Below, piece by piece: positions 16,827 through 24,379 of a stretch of DNA of 64,000 nucleotides; position 1 is the first letter of the stretch, and each line of letters begins with the position of its first letter. Position numbers and translations under genes: made by a program. Origin of the DNA: Vreelandella songnenensis (GTDB lineage: Bacteria > Pseudomonadota > Gammaproteobacteria > Pseudomonadales > Halomonadaceae); NCBI RefSeq assembly GCF_003002925.1, contig NZ_PVTK01000003.1, positions 248,001 through 312,000 on the forward strand, written 5' to 3'. The notes beneath the pieces were generated by a model, which was not told where the DNA came from, ran no database searches, and saw only the letters and a list, made by a program, of their open reading frames with translations.

Positions 16827-19562
16827 ATGTCCCAGGCCACAGGCTCGGCGTGTACCGCCACGACCTGCCCCTACTGCGGAGTAGGCTGCGGTGTGAACGC
16901 CACGGTTAACGAGGATGGCACGCTCGGCATCGAGGGTGACCGAGACCACCCGGCCAATTTCGGCAGGCTCTGCGTCAAGGGCTCCGCGCTGCACGAAACC
17001 CTGGGCCACCAGGACCGGCTCACCACGCCCTGGGTAGATGGGAAGGCAACCAGCTGGGATGCAGCACTCGGCACGCTTGCCGAGCGGCTGCAGGCAACCC
17101 GTACGGCTTACGGCGCTGAATCCGTGGCTGCCTACCTCTCTGGGCAGCTGCTCACCGAAGATTACTACGTGGCCAACAAGCTGTTTAAGGGTTTTCTGGG
17201 CACGCCGCACCTGGATACCAACTCGCGGCTCTGCATGGCGTCTGCCGTGGCGGCCTACAAGCGCTCGCTGGGCGCCGATGCGGTGCCCTGCAACTACGAG
17301 GATCTGGAAGAGGCGGAGCTGGTGGTGCTGGTCGGTTCCAACCTGGCCTGGAACCACCCGGTGCTGTATCAGCGTCTGAAGGTCGCCAAGGCGCGTAATC
17401 CGCTGATGCGCGTGGTGGTGATCGACCCACGCGTGACCGACAGCTGCGAGATTGCCGACCTGTACCTGGGCATTGCGCCGGGTAGTGACGCGCTGCTGTT
17501 CAACGGCCTGCTCGCCTGGATGGCGGCGAACCATAAGCTGGATAACGTCTATCTGGAGCGCCATACGCAAGGGTTTGACGACGCGCTGGCCGCCGCCCGC
17601 GACGCCGACCTCAGCCGCGTGTCGGCAATCTGCGATATCGACCCCGAGCGTCTGGAAACCTTCTATTACTGGTTCGCAAGCCAGCTGCACGTGGTCACCC
17701 TCTACTCCCAGGGGATCAATCAGTCCTCCAGCGGTACGGACAAGTGCAACGCGATCATCAACTGCCACCTGGCGGGTGGCAAGATCGGCCTGCCCGGGGC
17801 GGGGCCTTTCTCGATCACCGGCCAGCCCAATGCGATGGGCGGGCGCGAGGTGGGGGGGCTTGCCAACCAGCTGGCCGCGCATATGGACTACCACTCGCCC
17901 GGTGCTCTGGCACGGGTCACGCGCTTCTGGGCGACTGACACATTGACTCCTCGACTGCCCGAGGCGCCCGGCTACAAGGCCATCGAGCTGTTCGAAGCCA
18001 TCGAGCGTGGCGAAATCAAGGCGCTCTGGATAATGGCCACCAACCCGGCGGTGAGCCTGCCGGATGCCGCTCGCGTGCGGCGCGCGCTTGAAAAATGCCC
18101 GCTGGTGATTGTTTCCGAATGCGCCGCTCATACTGACCTGCTGGCCTACGCCGATATCATTCTGCCCGCCACCGGGTGGTCGGAAAAAGATGGCACGGTG
18201 ACCAACTCCGAACGGCGTATTTCACGCCAGCGCGGCCTGCTGCCCGCTCCGGGCCAAGCGCGTCACGACTGGTGGATCATCTGCGAAGCCGCCAGGCATC
18301 TGGGTTTTGGGGAGGCATTCGCCTACACCCATCCCCACGAAATCTTCGACGAACACGCCAGGCTCTCCGGCTACGAAAACGAGGGGGAGAGCAAGCGGCT
18401 ATTCGATATCTCGGGGCTTGCGGGGCTCGGGCTAGCGGGTTACGACGCGCTAGCGCCGATTCAGTGGCCGGTGACGTATTCAGCACCTCACGGAACGGCG
18501 CGGCTGTTTGAAGACGCCACCTTCGCCACGCCCAATGGACGCGCCAGATTTATCGCCGTCACGCCGCGCCTCCCGGAGCAGGCGCTGAGCGCGGCCTTTC
18601 CGCTGCGCCTCAATACCGGGCGTATTCGCGACCAGTGGCACACCATGACCCGCACGGCGCGGGCCCCGCGGTTGATGAATCACCGCTTTGAACCGTTTAT
18701 CGAACTTCACCCGGATGACGCCGAGCGCTATGGTATTGAGGCGCAGCAGCTGGCAGTATTGTCCGCCCAAAGCGGCGAGTACCGGGGCCGAGCGCGCATT
18801 TCCAACGCCCAGCGGCGGGGTGAGGTGTTCATCCCCATGCACTGGACGGACGCCTTCAGTAAAGCAGGGCGCAGTGGGGCGATGCTTGCCGCGATTACCG
18901 ACCCGGTTTCGGGCCAGCCCGAAGCCAAGCACGGCGCGGTGGCGCTGGCGCCGCTGGCAACGGCCTGGGAGGCAACGCTGTTGATTGCTCAGGCGGTGGG
19001 GGATAATAGCCCGGTGGGTGCGCCTCCCTGGTGCCGGCACGAGTACTGGGCGCGGGTGCCCATGCAGGGTTGCCAGCGCTGGCAGCTTGCCGGTCGTCAG
19101 CCGATAGATGACTGGCTGGCGCAGGTGGCTTCGTGGTTGCCGGAACAGGCCACGCTGTGGTGTGAAGATGGCGGTAATGGCCGCCTGCGCGCCGCTGCGG
19201 TGGCGCAGGGCAAGCTGTGCTGGTGGCTGATGGTTGGCCCGCCGAGTGAGCTGCCGGGGCTTGCCTGGCTTCAGGCGCGGTTCAATGATACCCGGCTGAG
19301 CGATACGCACCGAAGACGGCTGCTGGCAGGCTGCGATGACGGTGGTGCCGACACTGGCCCGGTAATATGCAGCTGCCATCAGGTAGGCCAAAGCGCCATC
19401 ATTAAAGCCATTCGCGCGGGCGATAACAGCGTGGAGGCTCTGGGGGCACGACTTGCCTGCGGAACCCAATGCGGCAGCTGCCTGCCTGAACTAAAGTCCC
19501 TGATTGAAGAGGAGCGCTCCCATGCGCGTGCCAAGCAAGCGTCTTACACAGAAGTGGCCTGA
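16827..19562 (+). CDS. nasA: Assimilatory nitrate reductase catalytic subunit NasA
   Basis: 911-residue cytoplasmic molybdopterin enzyme reducing nitrate to nitrite. CPYCGVGC (C14, C17, C21) starts the N-terminal 4Fe-4S site. The likely molybdenum-ligand cysteine is C136 in SRLCMAS, as in Nap/Nas-type enzymes, and the MGDBD domain fills residues about 600-740. The C-terminus has a BFD-like 2Fe-2S domain (CSCHQV and CGTQCGSC, about 850-900). GGGAGGA lies just before the ATG at 16827; the longer frame from 16800 has no such site and overlaps the leader terminator. It overlaps cobA. Confidence 0.95.
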   Translation: MSQATGSACTATTCPYCGVGCGVNATVNEDGTLGIEGDRDHPANFGRLCVKGSALHETLGHQDRLTTPWVDGKATSWDAALGTLAERLQATRTAYGAESVAAYLSGQLLTEDYYVANKLFKGFLGTPHLDTNSRLCMASAVAAYKRSLGADAVPCNYEDLEEAELVVLVGSNLAWNHPVLYQRLKVAKARNPLMRVVVIDPRVTDSCEIADLYLGIAPGSDALLFNGLLAWMAANHKLDNVYLERHTQGFDDALAAARDADLSRVSAICDIDPERLETFYYWFASQLHVVTLYSQGINQSSSGTDKCNAIINCHLAGGKIGLPGAGPFSITGQPNAMGGREVGGLANQLAAHMDYHSPGALARVTRFWATDTLTPRLPEAPGYKAIELFEAIERGEIKALWIMATNPAVSLPDAARVRRALEKCPLVIVSECAAHTDLLAYADIILPATGWSEKDGTVTNSERRISRQRGLLPAPGQARHDWWIICEAARHLGFGEAFAYTHPHEIFDEHARLSGYENEGESKRLFDISGLAGLGLAGYDALAPIQWPVTYSAPHGTARLFEDATFATPNGRARFIAVTPRLPEQALSAAFPLRLNTGRIRDQWHTMTRTARAPRLMNHRFEPFIELHPDDAERYGIEAQQLAVLSAQSGEYRGRARISNAQRRGEVFIPMHWTDAFSKAGRSGAMLAAITDPVSGQPEAKHGAVALAPLATAWEATLLIAQAVGDNSPVGAPPWCRHEYWARVPMQGCQRWQLAGRQPIDDWLAQVASWLPEQATLWCEDGGNGRLRAAAVAQGKLCWWLMVGPPSELPGLAWLQARFNDTRLSDTHRRRLLAGCDDGGADTGPVICSCHQVGQSAIIKAIRAGDNSVEALGARLACGTQCGSCLPELKSLIEEERSHARAKQASYTEVA

Positions 19563-20433
19563 GGTGGTAATGCGCCTTGTGCAGCGCTGCGTGCCGTTTC
19601 AGCGCACGCCGCGCCACTCATCCAGCGTGCCTTCGCTGCAGCTCAAGGGCGAGTGCCGCTCGGGGCAGGTCTATCTGGTAGGCGCCGGAAGCGGCGACAT
19701 GGAGCTTCTGACGCTAAAGGCGGCGCGACTGTTGATGCAGGCCGACGCCGTGGTGTACGACCGTCTGGTAGGCGACGACGTGCTGGGGCTGATCCCGCTT
19801 TCTGCCGAGCGCTACTACGTGGGCAAGGCCAGCGGTCACCACAGCATGCCTCAGGCAGATATCGGTGCGCTGATGGTCAAGTTGGCCGCTGCCGGCAAGT
19901 CGGTGGTGCGCTTGAAAGGCGGTGATCCCGGGATTTTTGCACGCATGGGCGAGGAGCTTGCCGCTCTGGCCGAGGCCGGCGTGCCCGCCCAGATCGTGCC
20001 CGGTATCACGGCGGCTTCCGCTGCCGCGGCGAGCCTCGGCATTCCGCTTACCGATCGGGGCCACTCCCAGCAGCTGCGCTTCATTACCGCGCAGCTCTGC
20101 CGGGAGGGCGGGGCGCCGGAATGGCAGACCCTGGCACGGCGTGATGAAACGCTGGTGTTCTACATGGGGCTTTCCAAGGTGGACGCCATCTGTGAAGGCC
20201 TGCGCGGGGCCGGGCTTCCCGATGACTGGCCGATCATGCTGGTAGCCAAGGCCAGCCTGCCCGAACAGCAGGCACTGGTGGGCACGCTTGCTGATATGCC
20301 CAAGCGCCTTGCCGAACATCCGCTGCCTTCGCCCTGCGTCATTCTGGTAGGCAGCGTGGTCAATCTGGTAGCCCAAAGCCCCGCTAATGCCAACGGCCTA
20401 GCGGGCATCATCGAAGCGGTCGACCTGACGTAG
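19522..20433 (+). CDS. cobA: Uroporphyrinogen-III C-methyltransferase (SUMT)
   Basis: About 303 residues; SAM-dependent methylase making precorrin-2, the siroheme precursor needed by NirB. Family motifs: VYLVGAGSGDMELLTLKA, VVYDRLV, VVRLKGGDPGIFARMGEE and VPGITAASAAAASLGIPLTDRG. The ATG at 19522 has AGAGGAG ending 7 bases upstream and overlaps the end of nasA by 41 bases, so translation is probably coupled. No CysG dehydrogenase/ferrochelatase domain is attached. The N-terminal 40 residues are a poorly conserved extension. Confidence 0.93.
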   Translation: MRVPSKRLTQKWPEVVMRLVQRCVPFQRTPRHSSSVPSLQLKGECRSGQVYLVGAGSGDMELLTLKAARLLMQADAVVYDRLVGDDVLGLIPLSAERYYVGKASGHHSMPQADIGALMVKLAAAGKSVVRLKGGDPGIFARMGEELAALAEAGVPAQIVPGITAASAAAASLGIPLTDRGHSQQLRFITAQLCREGGAPEWQTLARRDETLVFYMGLSKVDAICEGLRGAGLPDDWPIMLVAKASLPEQQALVGTLADMPKRLAEHPLPSPCVILVGSVVNLVAQSPANANGLAGIIEAVDLT

Positions 20434-21648
20434 CGAGGGAAACAGGCGCATCCACAGGCCGACCACCGCCAGCGTGCCCACGCCGCCAATCACCGCGGCG
20501 GGCACTACGCCAACCCCGGCGGCCATGCTGCCCGCGCGAAACTCGCCCAGCTCGTTGCTTGAACCGATAAACAGCATGTTGACCGCGTTGACCCGGCCGC
20601 GCATCTCATCCGGCGTTGCCAGCTGGATCACGGTGGTGCGAACGTAGACGCTGATCATGTCCGCCGCGCCCGCCACCAGCATGGCGATCATCGACACCCA
20701 GAACAGCGTCGAGAAGGCGAACACCAGGTTCGCCACCCCGAACACGGCCACCGCGGCAAACATCACGTGCCCGGCGCGGCGCTTGATGCCACGCACCCCC
20801 AGATAAAGCCCCATCAAAAGTGCTCCCACCGCAATGGCACTGCGCAAGGCGCCCAGCCCTTCCGGGCCCACGTGCAGTACCTCCTGTGCGTAAATGGGCA
20901 GCAGCGCCACCACTCCGCCCAGCAGCACGGCGAAAAGATCCAGCGAAATTGCCCCCAGGATGATCGGCTGGTAACGGATATAGCGAATGCCCGCAGAAAA
21001 ACGCTTCCAGGCCGTGCTTTCAAGCGCCTTGGCTTTCTCGACGTAGCGCACCGGCACCAGTACCAGCAGGGCAAGTGCAATGAGAAAACAGCCCAGGCAT
21101 ACCGCATAGGCCAGGCGCCCGCCACCCATGGCGTACAGCACCCCACCCAGCAGCGGCCCGCTGATGACCGCGACTTTCATGATCGAGCTGTTCAGCGCAA
21201 TGGCCTGGGCGAGCTGGGCGCGGGGCACGATATTGGGCAGCAGGCTTTGCAGGGTAGGGCCGGTAAACGCCCGGGCGCAGCCGAAAAGCGCCAGCACCGC
21301 GTAAAACTCCATGACGCGGCCGTGATTGGCCTGGGCCAGCATCAACAGCAGTGCACTGCACAGCGCCTGTACCGCCCAGCTCAGTTGAAGAATGCGCTTG
21401 CGTGGAAAGCGGTCGACGACATCACCTGCCGGCAGCAGCAGAATCACCATGGGCAGAAACTGGGCAAGGCCTACATAGGCCAGGGACATCGGGTCGCGAG
21501 TGATGTCATACACCTGCCAGGCGACCACGATGGCCTGGATCTGCATGGCAAATACCGCCGCCAGGCGCGAGAGCAGAAAGCTCAGAAACCCCGGCTGGCG
21601 ATGAATGAGCACTAGCGGCGCGTCAGAAGTCGGTGCAGTTTGAGACAT
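20398..21648 (-). CDS. MFS transporter (EntS-like MFS_3)
   Basis: 416-residue major facilitator with 11-12 hydrophobic helices. AVFAMQIQAIVVAWQVYD in the first helix and LPAGDVVDRFPRKRIL in loop 2-3 (the family's basic motif) place it among EntS-like exporters, many of which export siderophores or drugs; the substrate here is unknown. Its 3' end overlaps the cobA 3' end by 36 bases on the opposite strand. No ribosome site stands out. No siderophore genes lie nearby. Confidence 0.85.
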   Translation of the reverse strand: MSQTAPTSDAPLVLIHRQPGFLSFLLSRLAAVFAMQIQAIVVAWQVYDITRDPMSLAYVGLAQFLPMVILLLPAGDVVDRFPRKRILQLSWAVQALCSALLLMLAQANHGRVMEFYAVLALFGCARAFTGPTLQSLLPNIVPRAQLAQAIALNSSIMKVAVISGPLLGGVLYAMGGGRLAYAVCLGCFLIALALLVLVPVRYVEKAKALESTAWKRFSAGIRYIRYQPIILGAISLDLFAVLLGGVVALLPIYAQEVLHVGPEGLGALRSAIAVGALLMGLYLGVRGIKRRAGHVMFAAVAVFGVANLVFAFSTLFWVSMIAMLVAGAADMISVYVRTTVIQLATPDEMRGRVNAVNMLFIGSSNELGEFRAGSMAAGVGVVPAAVIGGVGTLAVVGLWMRLFPSLRQVDRFDDAR

Positions 21649-21827
21649 GGCGAGGGGTCTTTGTTAGCAGGCGAATAGCAGTGATTCTATCGCCTATAAA
21701 GGCATACGTGGACAAAAACGCGCAGGCCTGGCGAAAACGAACCGTTGCGTTTCCAGCCCGTGGTTGAAGAAGCGCTCGTCATCCCCCATGTTAATTAACA
21801 CGCTATTCATTAGAACGGAGGCTAACG

Positions 21828-22637
21828 ATGCACAATACGATTCCTAATCCTGGTTTTGGTACCTATCGCCTTGAAGACGATACGCTGAAAAAGAGCGTTC
21901 ACGCAGCGCTGGCGGCGGGCTATCGCCATATCGATACCGCCCAGTTCTACGGCAACGAGAAAAGCGTCGGTGAAGCAATCCGCGACAGCGACGTGCCGCG
22001 AAGCGAGATTTTCCTGACCACCAAGGTGTGGTTCGACAATCTCGAGCCCAAGCGTCTGCAAGAGAGCGTCGACGAAAGCCTCGAGAAGCTCGGCACCGAG
22101 TACGTGGATCTTCTGCTGATCCACTGGCCGTCACCGAATGACGAAGTGCCGATGAATGATTATCTGACGGCGCTCAAGGAGCTGAAGAAGCTGGGCAAGA
22201 CGCGTCACATCGGCGTCTCCAACTTCACGATTGACCAGCTCGACCAGGCGGTGGAGATTCTGGGCAAGGGTGAAATCCTGACCAACCAGATCGAGGTGCA
22301 CCCCTTCCTGCAAAACCGCCAACTCGCCGAGCATTGTGAAAAGCTGGGCATTGCGGTCACTGCTTTCATGCCGCTGGCAGTCGGCAAGGTAATGGAGGAC
22401 TCGGTGCTCAAGAACATCGCCGAGGCCCATGGGGTCACGCCCGCGCAGATCACCCTGGCCTGGATCAAGCAGCGCGACATGATCACCATTCCGTCATCCA
22501 CCAAGGCGCGCAATATCGAAAGCAACATCAAGGCCTTCGAAATCACGTTGAGCGACGCCGAAATGGCGGAAATCGCCAAGCTCGATCGCGGCGAGCGCAT
22601 TGCCAACCCGGATTTCGCCCCGGCCTGGGATGAGTAA
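21828..22637 (+). CDS. dkgB: Aldo/keto reductase, DkgB-like
   Basis: 269-residue NADPH-dependent aldo/keto reductase of the 2,5-diketo-D-gluconate reductase B group. The tetrad is visible: Asp in YRHIDTAQFYGNE (with catalytic Tyr), Lys in FLTTKVW and His in LLIHWPSP; IPSSTKARNIESN near the C-terminus binds the NADPH phosphate. Such enzymes mostly reduce methylglyoxal and other keto-aldehydes in vivo. GGAGG lies upstream of the ATG. It is followed by its own terminator. Confidence 0.88.
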   Translation: MHNTIPNPGFGTYRLEDDTLKKSVHAALAAGYRHIDTAQFYGNEKSVGEAIRDSDVPRSEIFLTTKVWFDNLEPKRLQESVDESLEKLGTEYVDLLLIHWPSPNDEVPMNDYLTALKELKKLGKTRHIGVSNFTIDQLDQAVEILGKGEILTNQIEVHPFLQNRQLAEHCEKLGIAVTAFMPLAVGKVMEDSVLKNIAEAHGVTPAQITLAWIKQRDMITIPSSTKARNIESNIKAFEITLSDAEMAEIAKLDRGERIANPDFAPAWDE

Positions 22638-22683
22638 TAACGTTTAACGAGCAGGAACCCCGCCAGGGTTTACTGGTCGTAAT

Positions 22684-22714
22684 CGGCGCCTGTATCCGCA
22701 GGCGCCGTTCTTTT
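22684..22714 (+). terminator. Rho-independent terminator after the aldo/keto reductase
   Basis: CGGCGCCTG (22684-22692) and CAGGCGCCG (22699-22707) form a 9-bp stem around TATCCG, followed by TTCTTTT. The arfA ribosome site starts 15 bases later, so arfA either has a promoter within this region or depends on read-through. Confidence 0.85.
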
Positions 22715-22739
22715 CGTAAAACGCTCTAAAGGAGTCACC

Positions 22740-22889
22740 ATGAAATCGCACAAGGTTCGTGATAACGCGCTCAAGGCGCAGCTGCGCACCCCCATGTTCA
22801 AGATGCAGCAGCAAACGCCCAGGAAGGGTAAAGGCAGCTACTCCCGCAAAGGGCAGAAGACCCTGCGGGGGTATCGCCAAGCCGCCTGA
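22740..22889 (+). CDS. arfA: Alternative ribosome-rescue factor ArfA
   Basis: A 49-codon gene. The peptide contains VRDNALKAQLRTPMF followed by KGKGSYSRKGQ, matching the conserved core of E. coli ArfA (DNAIEALLxxPLF and KGKGSYMRKGK). ArfA recruits RF2 to ribosomes stalled on non-stop mRNA when trans-translation fails. AAAGGAG lies 4 bases before the ATG. The basic C-terminal tail is kept, but the hydrophobic extension of full-length E. coli ArfA is absent, so the product is the size of the active truncated form. A hairpin spans the stop codon (next entry). Confidence 0.9.
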   Translation: MKSHKVRDNALKAQLRTPMFKMQQQTPRKGKGSYSRKGQKTLRGYRQAA

Positions 22890-22903
22890 TCTGGCGCTTT
22901 GGC
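22876..22903 (+). promoter_or_regulatory. Hairpin with the arfA stop codon in its loop
   Basis: GCCAAGCCGCC (22876-22886) pairs with GGCGCTTTGGC (22893-22903): five pairs, one G-U, one mismatch, four pairs. The six-base loop TGATCT starts with the arfA stop codon. No T run follows, so it looks like an RNase III-type processing hairpin rather than a terminator. In E. coli a comparable hairpin in arfA yields non-stop mRNA under tmRNA control. Confidence 0.65.
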
Positions 22904-22966
22904 AATGCCTCTTCTGGTGTGAAGTGACAGTGACCGGCTACGCCCTGTTGCGGGGGCCAAGCTGTG

Positions 22967-23683
22967 TCAATCTACAGAACAGCTGGCTGTATCGATGAGT
23001 GGGCATGTTTCCATGCGATAGCCGCATTGATACACGCTACGCAAGCGCAGGCCATGACGGCCATCCAGCTCCAGTTTACGACGCAGGCGGCTTACGTGAG
23101 TGTCGACAGTGCGGGTCGAAACGCTGCCCTTGATGCCCCATACCAGTTCCAATAGGTGGGCCCGGGTAATCAGCTCACCTATCTTTGAGAAGAAAAGCGT
23201 GGCTAACTGGTACTCACGCTCTGTTAGATCAATGGCTTTACCGGATACGCTGATGTAATGCTCTTCGGTATGCAGAGAAAATATCGTTGAATGTATTGTC
23301 TTCAGGAGAGGCAGGGCATAGCCTGCTCGTCTACCCAAGGCGCCTACTCTGGCGACAAGTTCTTTAGGTCTTAGAGGTTTCACCAGAAAGTCATCTGCGC
23401 CTTGCTCAAGTGCTTTGACGACATCCTCCTCATCCTGACTGGCGGTGATGAATAGAATAGGCCCGCGCCATTTATCGTGCTGGCGTAGGTAGGCAACGAC
23501 GTCCATACCGCAGCTGTCGGGGAGTCGCCAGTCGATAATCAGAAAATCAAACGTATGCTGCAAAGTGGCGCGCCGAAGCTCGCTGGCGTAAGTGAACAAG
23601 GCGACTCGATGGCCCGCCGCCAATAGACACTGCTCAAGGTAGGCTTGTTGGTCGAGATCATCTTCAAGTACGCCAATGTGCAT
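22967..23683 (-). CDS. OmpR-family response regulator
   Basis: 238-residue regulator. The receiver domain (1-115) has the acidic pair in GVLEDD, the phospho-acceptor Asp in DFLIIDWRLPDSCG (about residue 51) and Lys in DDFLVKPLRPKE (about 100). The C-terminal winged helix (about 135-230) has the typical TREYQLATLFF-like and VSTRTVDTHVSRLRRKLELDG recognition segment. AGGGGCG precedes the ATG. It is divergent from the SUOX-fold gene and hybrid kinase, its likely partners, although that kinase carries its own receiver and HPt. Confidence 0.9.
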   Translation of the reverse strand: MHIGVLEDDLDQQAYLEQCLLAAGHRVALFTYASELRRATLQHTFDFLIIDWRLPDSCGMDVVAYLRQHDKWRGPILFITASQDEEDVVKALEQGADDFLVKPLRPKELVARVGALGRRAGYALPLLKTIHSTIFSLHTEEHYISVSGKAIDLTEREYQLATLFFSKIGELITRAHLLELVWGIKGSVSTRTVDTHVSRLRRKLELDGRHGLRLRSVYQCGYRMETCPLIDTASCSVD

Positions 23684-23848
23684 GGTAGCGCCCCTGTTGT
23701 CGTATTATAAATAGTACGCGAGCAGCAACAGCAAATTCATGCCTTGAGTTTAGTGGATGTCGGTGCGTTGACACAAAGGTTCACAGTTAACCCACCAGCG
23801 GCCGATATACACTGCTTGCACGCTAAATAAAAGGTGCCGAGGTGTAGC

Positions 23849-24361
23849 ATGATACGTCGTACCGTGATGGTTAAATCTCTCTTTCTTGCCGTCGTGATTC
23901 TTGGGCTATCGGCCCAAGCTGTTGCCTTGGAGCCGCCTGAAGGAACGGTGGTATTGGTGATAAGCGGCAATGTAAGCCACCCCAATGTGGGCGATGAGGT
24001 GCATTTCGATAAGGAAATGCTGCAGGCCTTGCCGCAGCACGAAACCGTTACCCACACGCCCTGGTACGATGGCGCTGTCACTTTCTCTGGACCCTTGGGG
24101 CGGAGCATATTGAACGCTGCTGGTGCTCAGGGAAACAGCCTGCGCGTAGTAGCACTCAACGACTACGCGTCAACGATACCTGTCAGTGATTTTGAAAATT
24201 ATGATGTGATCCTGGCTATGCGGGCGAACGGCCACGTGCTTCGTGTTCGTGACCAAGGGCCATTGTTTGTTATTTATCCTTTTGACCAGCATCCTGCACT
24301 CTTGAATGAAGAAATTCTAATGCGCTCGGTCTGGCAGGTAGCTCGCATCGACGTGCAATAA
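23849..24361 (+). CDS. Secreted SUOX-fold (oxidoreductase molybdopterin-binding-like) protein without cysteine
   Basis: About 170 residues with a signal peptide (hydrophobic core LFLAVVILGLSAQAVA, likely cut after AVA). The mature part resembles the small stand-alone Oxidored_molyb domain: VVLVISGNV, TVTHTPWYDG and LRVVALNDYASTIPVSDF. The mature protein contains no cysteine, so the usual Mo-ligating residue of this fold is missing and catalysis is unlikely. It sits 18 bases before the hybrid kinase and probably serves as a periplasmic ligand-binding accessory; that is inference. GAGG lies 6 bases before the chosen ATG. Confidence 0.72.
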   Translation: MIRRTVMVKSLFLAVVILGLSAQAVALEPPEGTVVLVISGNVSHPNVGDEVHFDKEMLQALPQHETVTHTPWYDGAVTFSGPLGRSILNAAGAQGNSLRVVALNDYASTIPVSDFENYDVILAMRANGHVLRVRDQGPLFVIYPFDQHPALLNEEILMRSVWQVARIDVQ

Positions 24362-24379
24362 TTTGAATGGATAATTGCC

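Noticed and set aside
16776..18131. 451-codon minus-strand frame opposite nasA
   Set aside because: It is antisense to a clear NasA coding region, is rich in Arg, His and Gln as expected of shadow translation in GC-rich DNA, and has no family resemblance.
23780..23815. FliA-type promoter before the SUOX-fold gene (GCCGATAT)
   Set aside because: The -10-like GCCGATAT is present but there is no TAAA 15 bases upstream.
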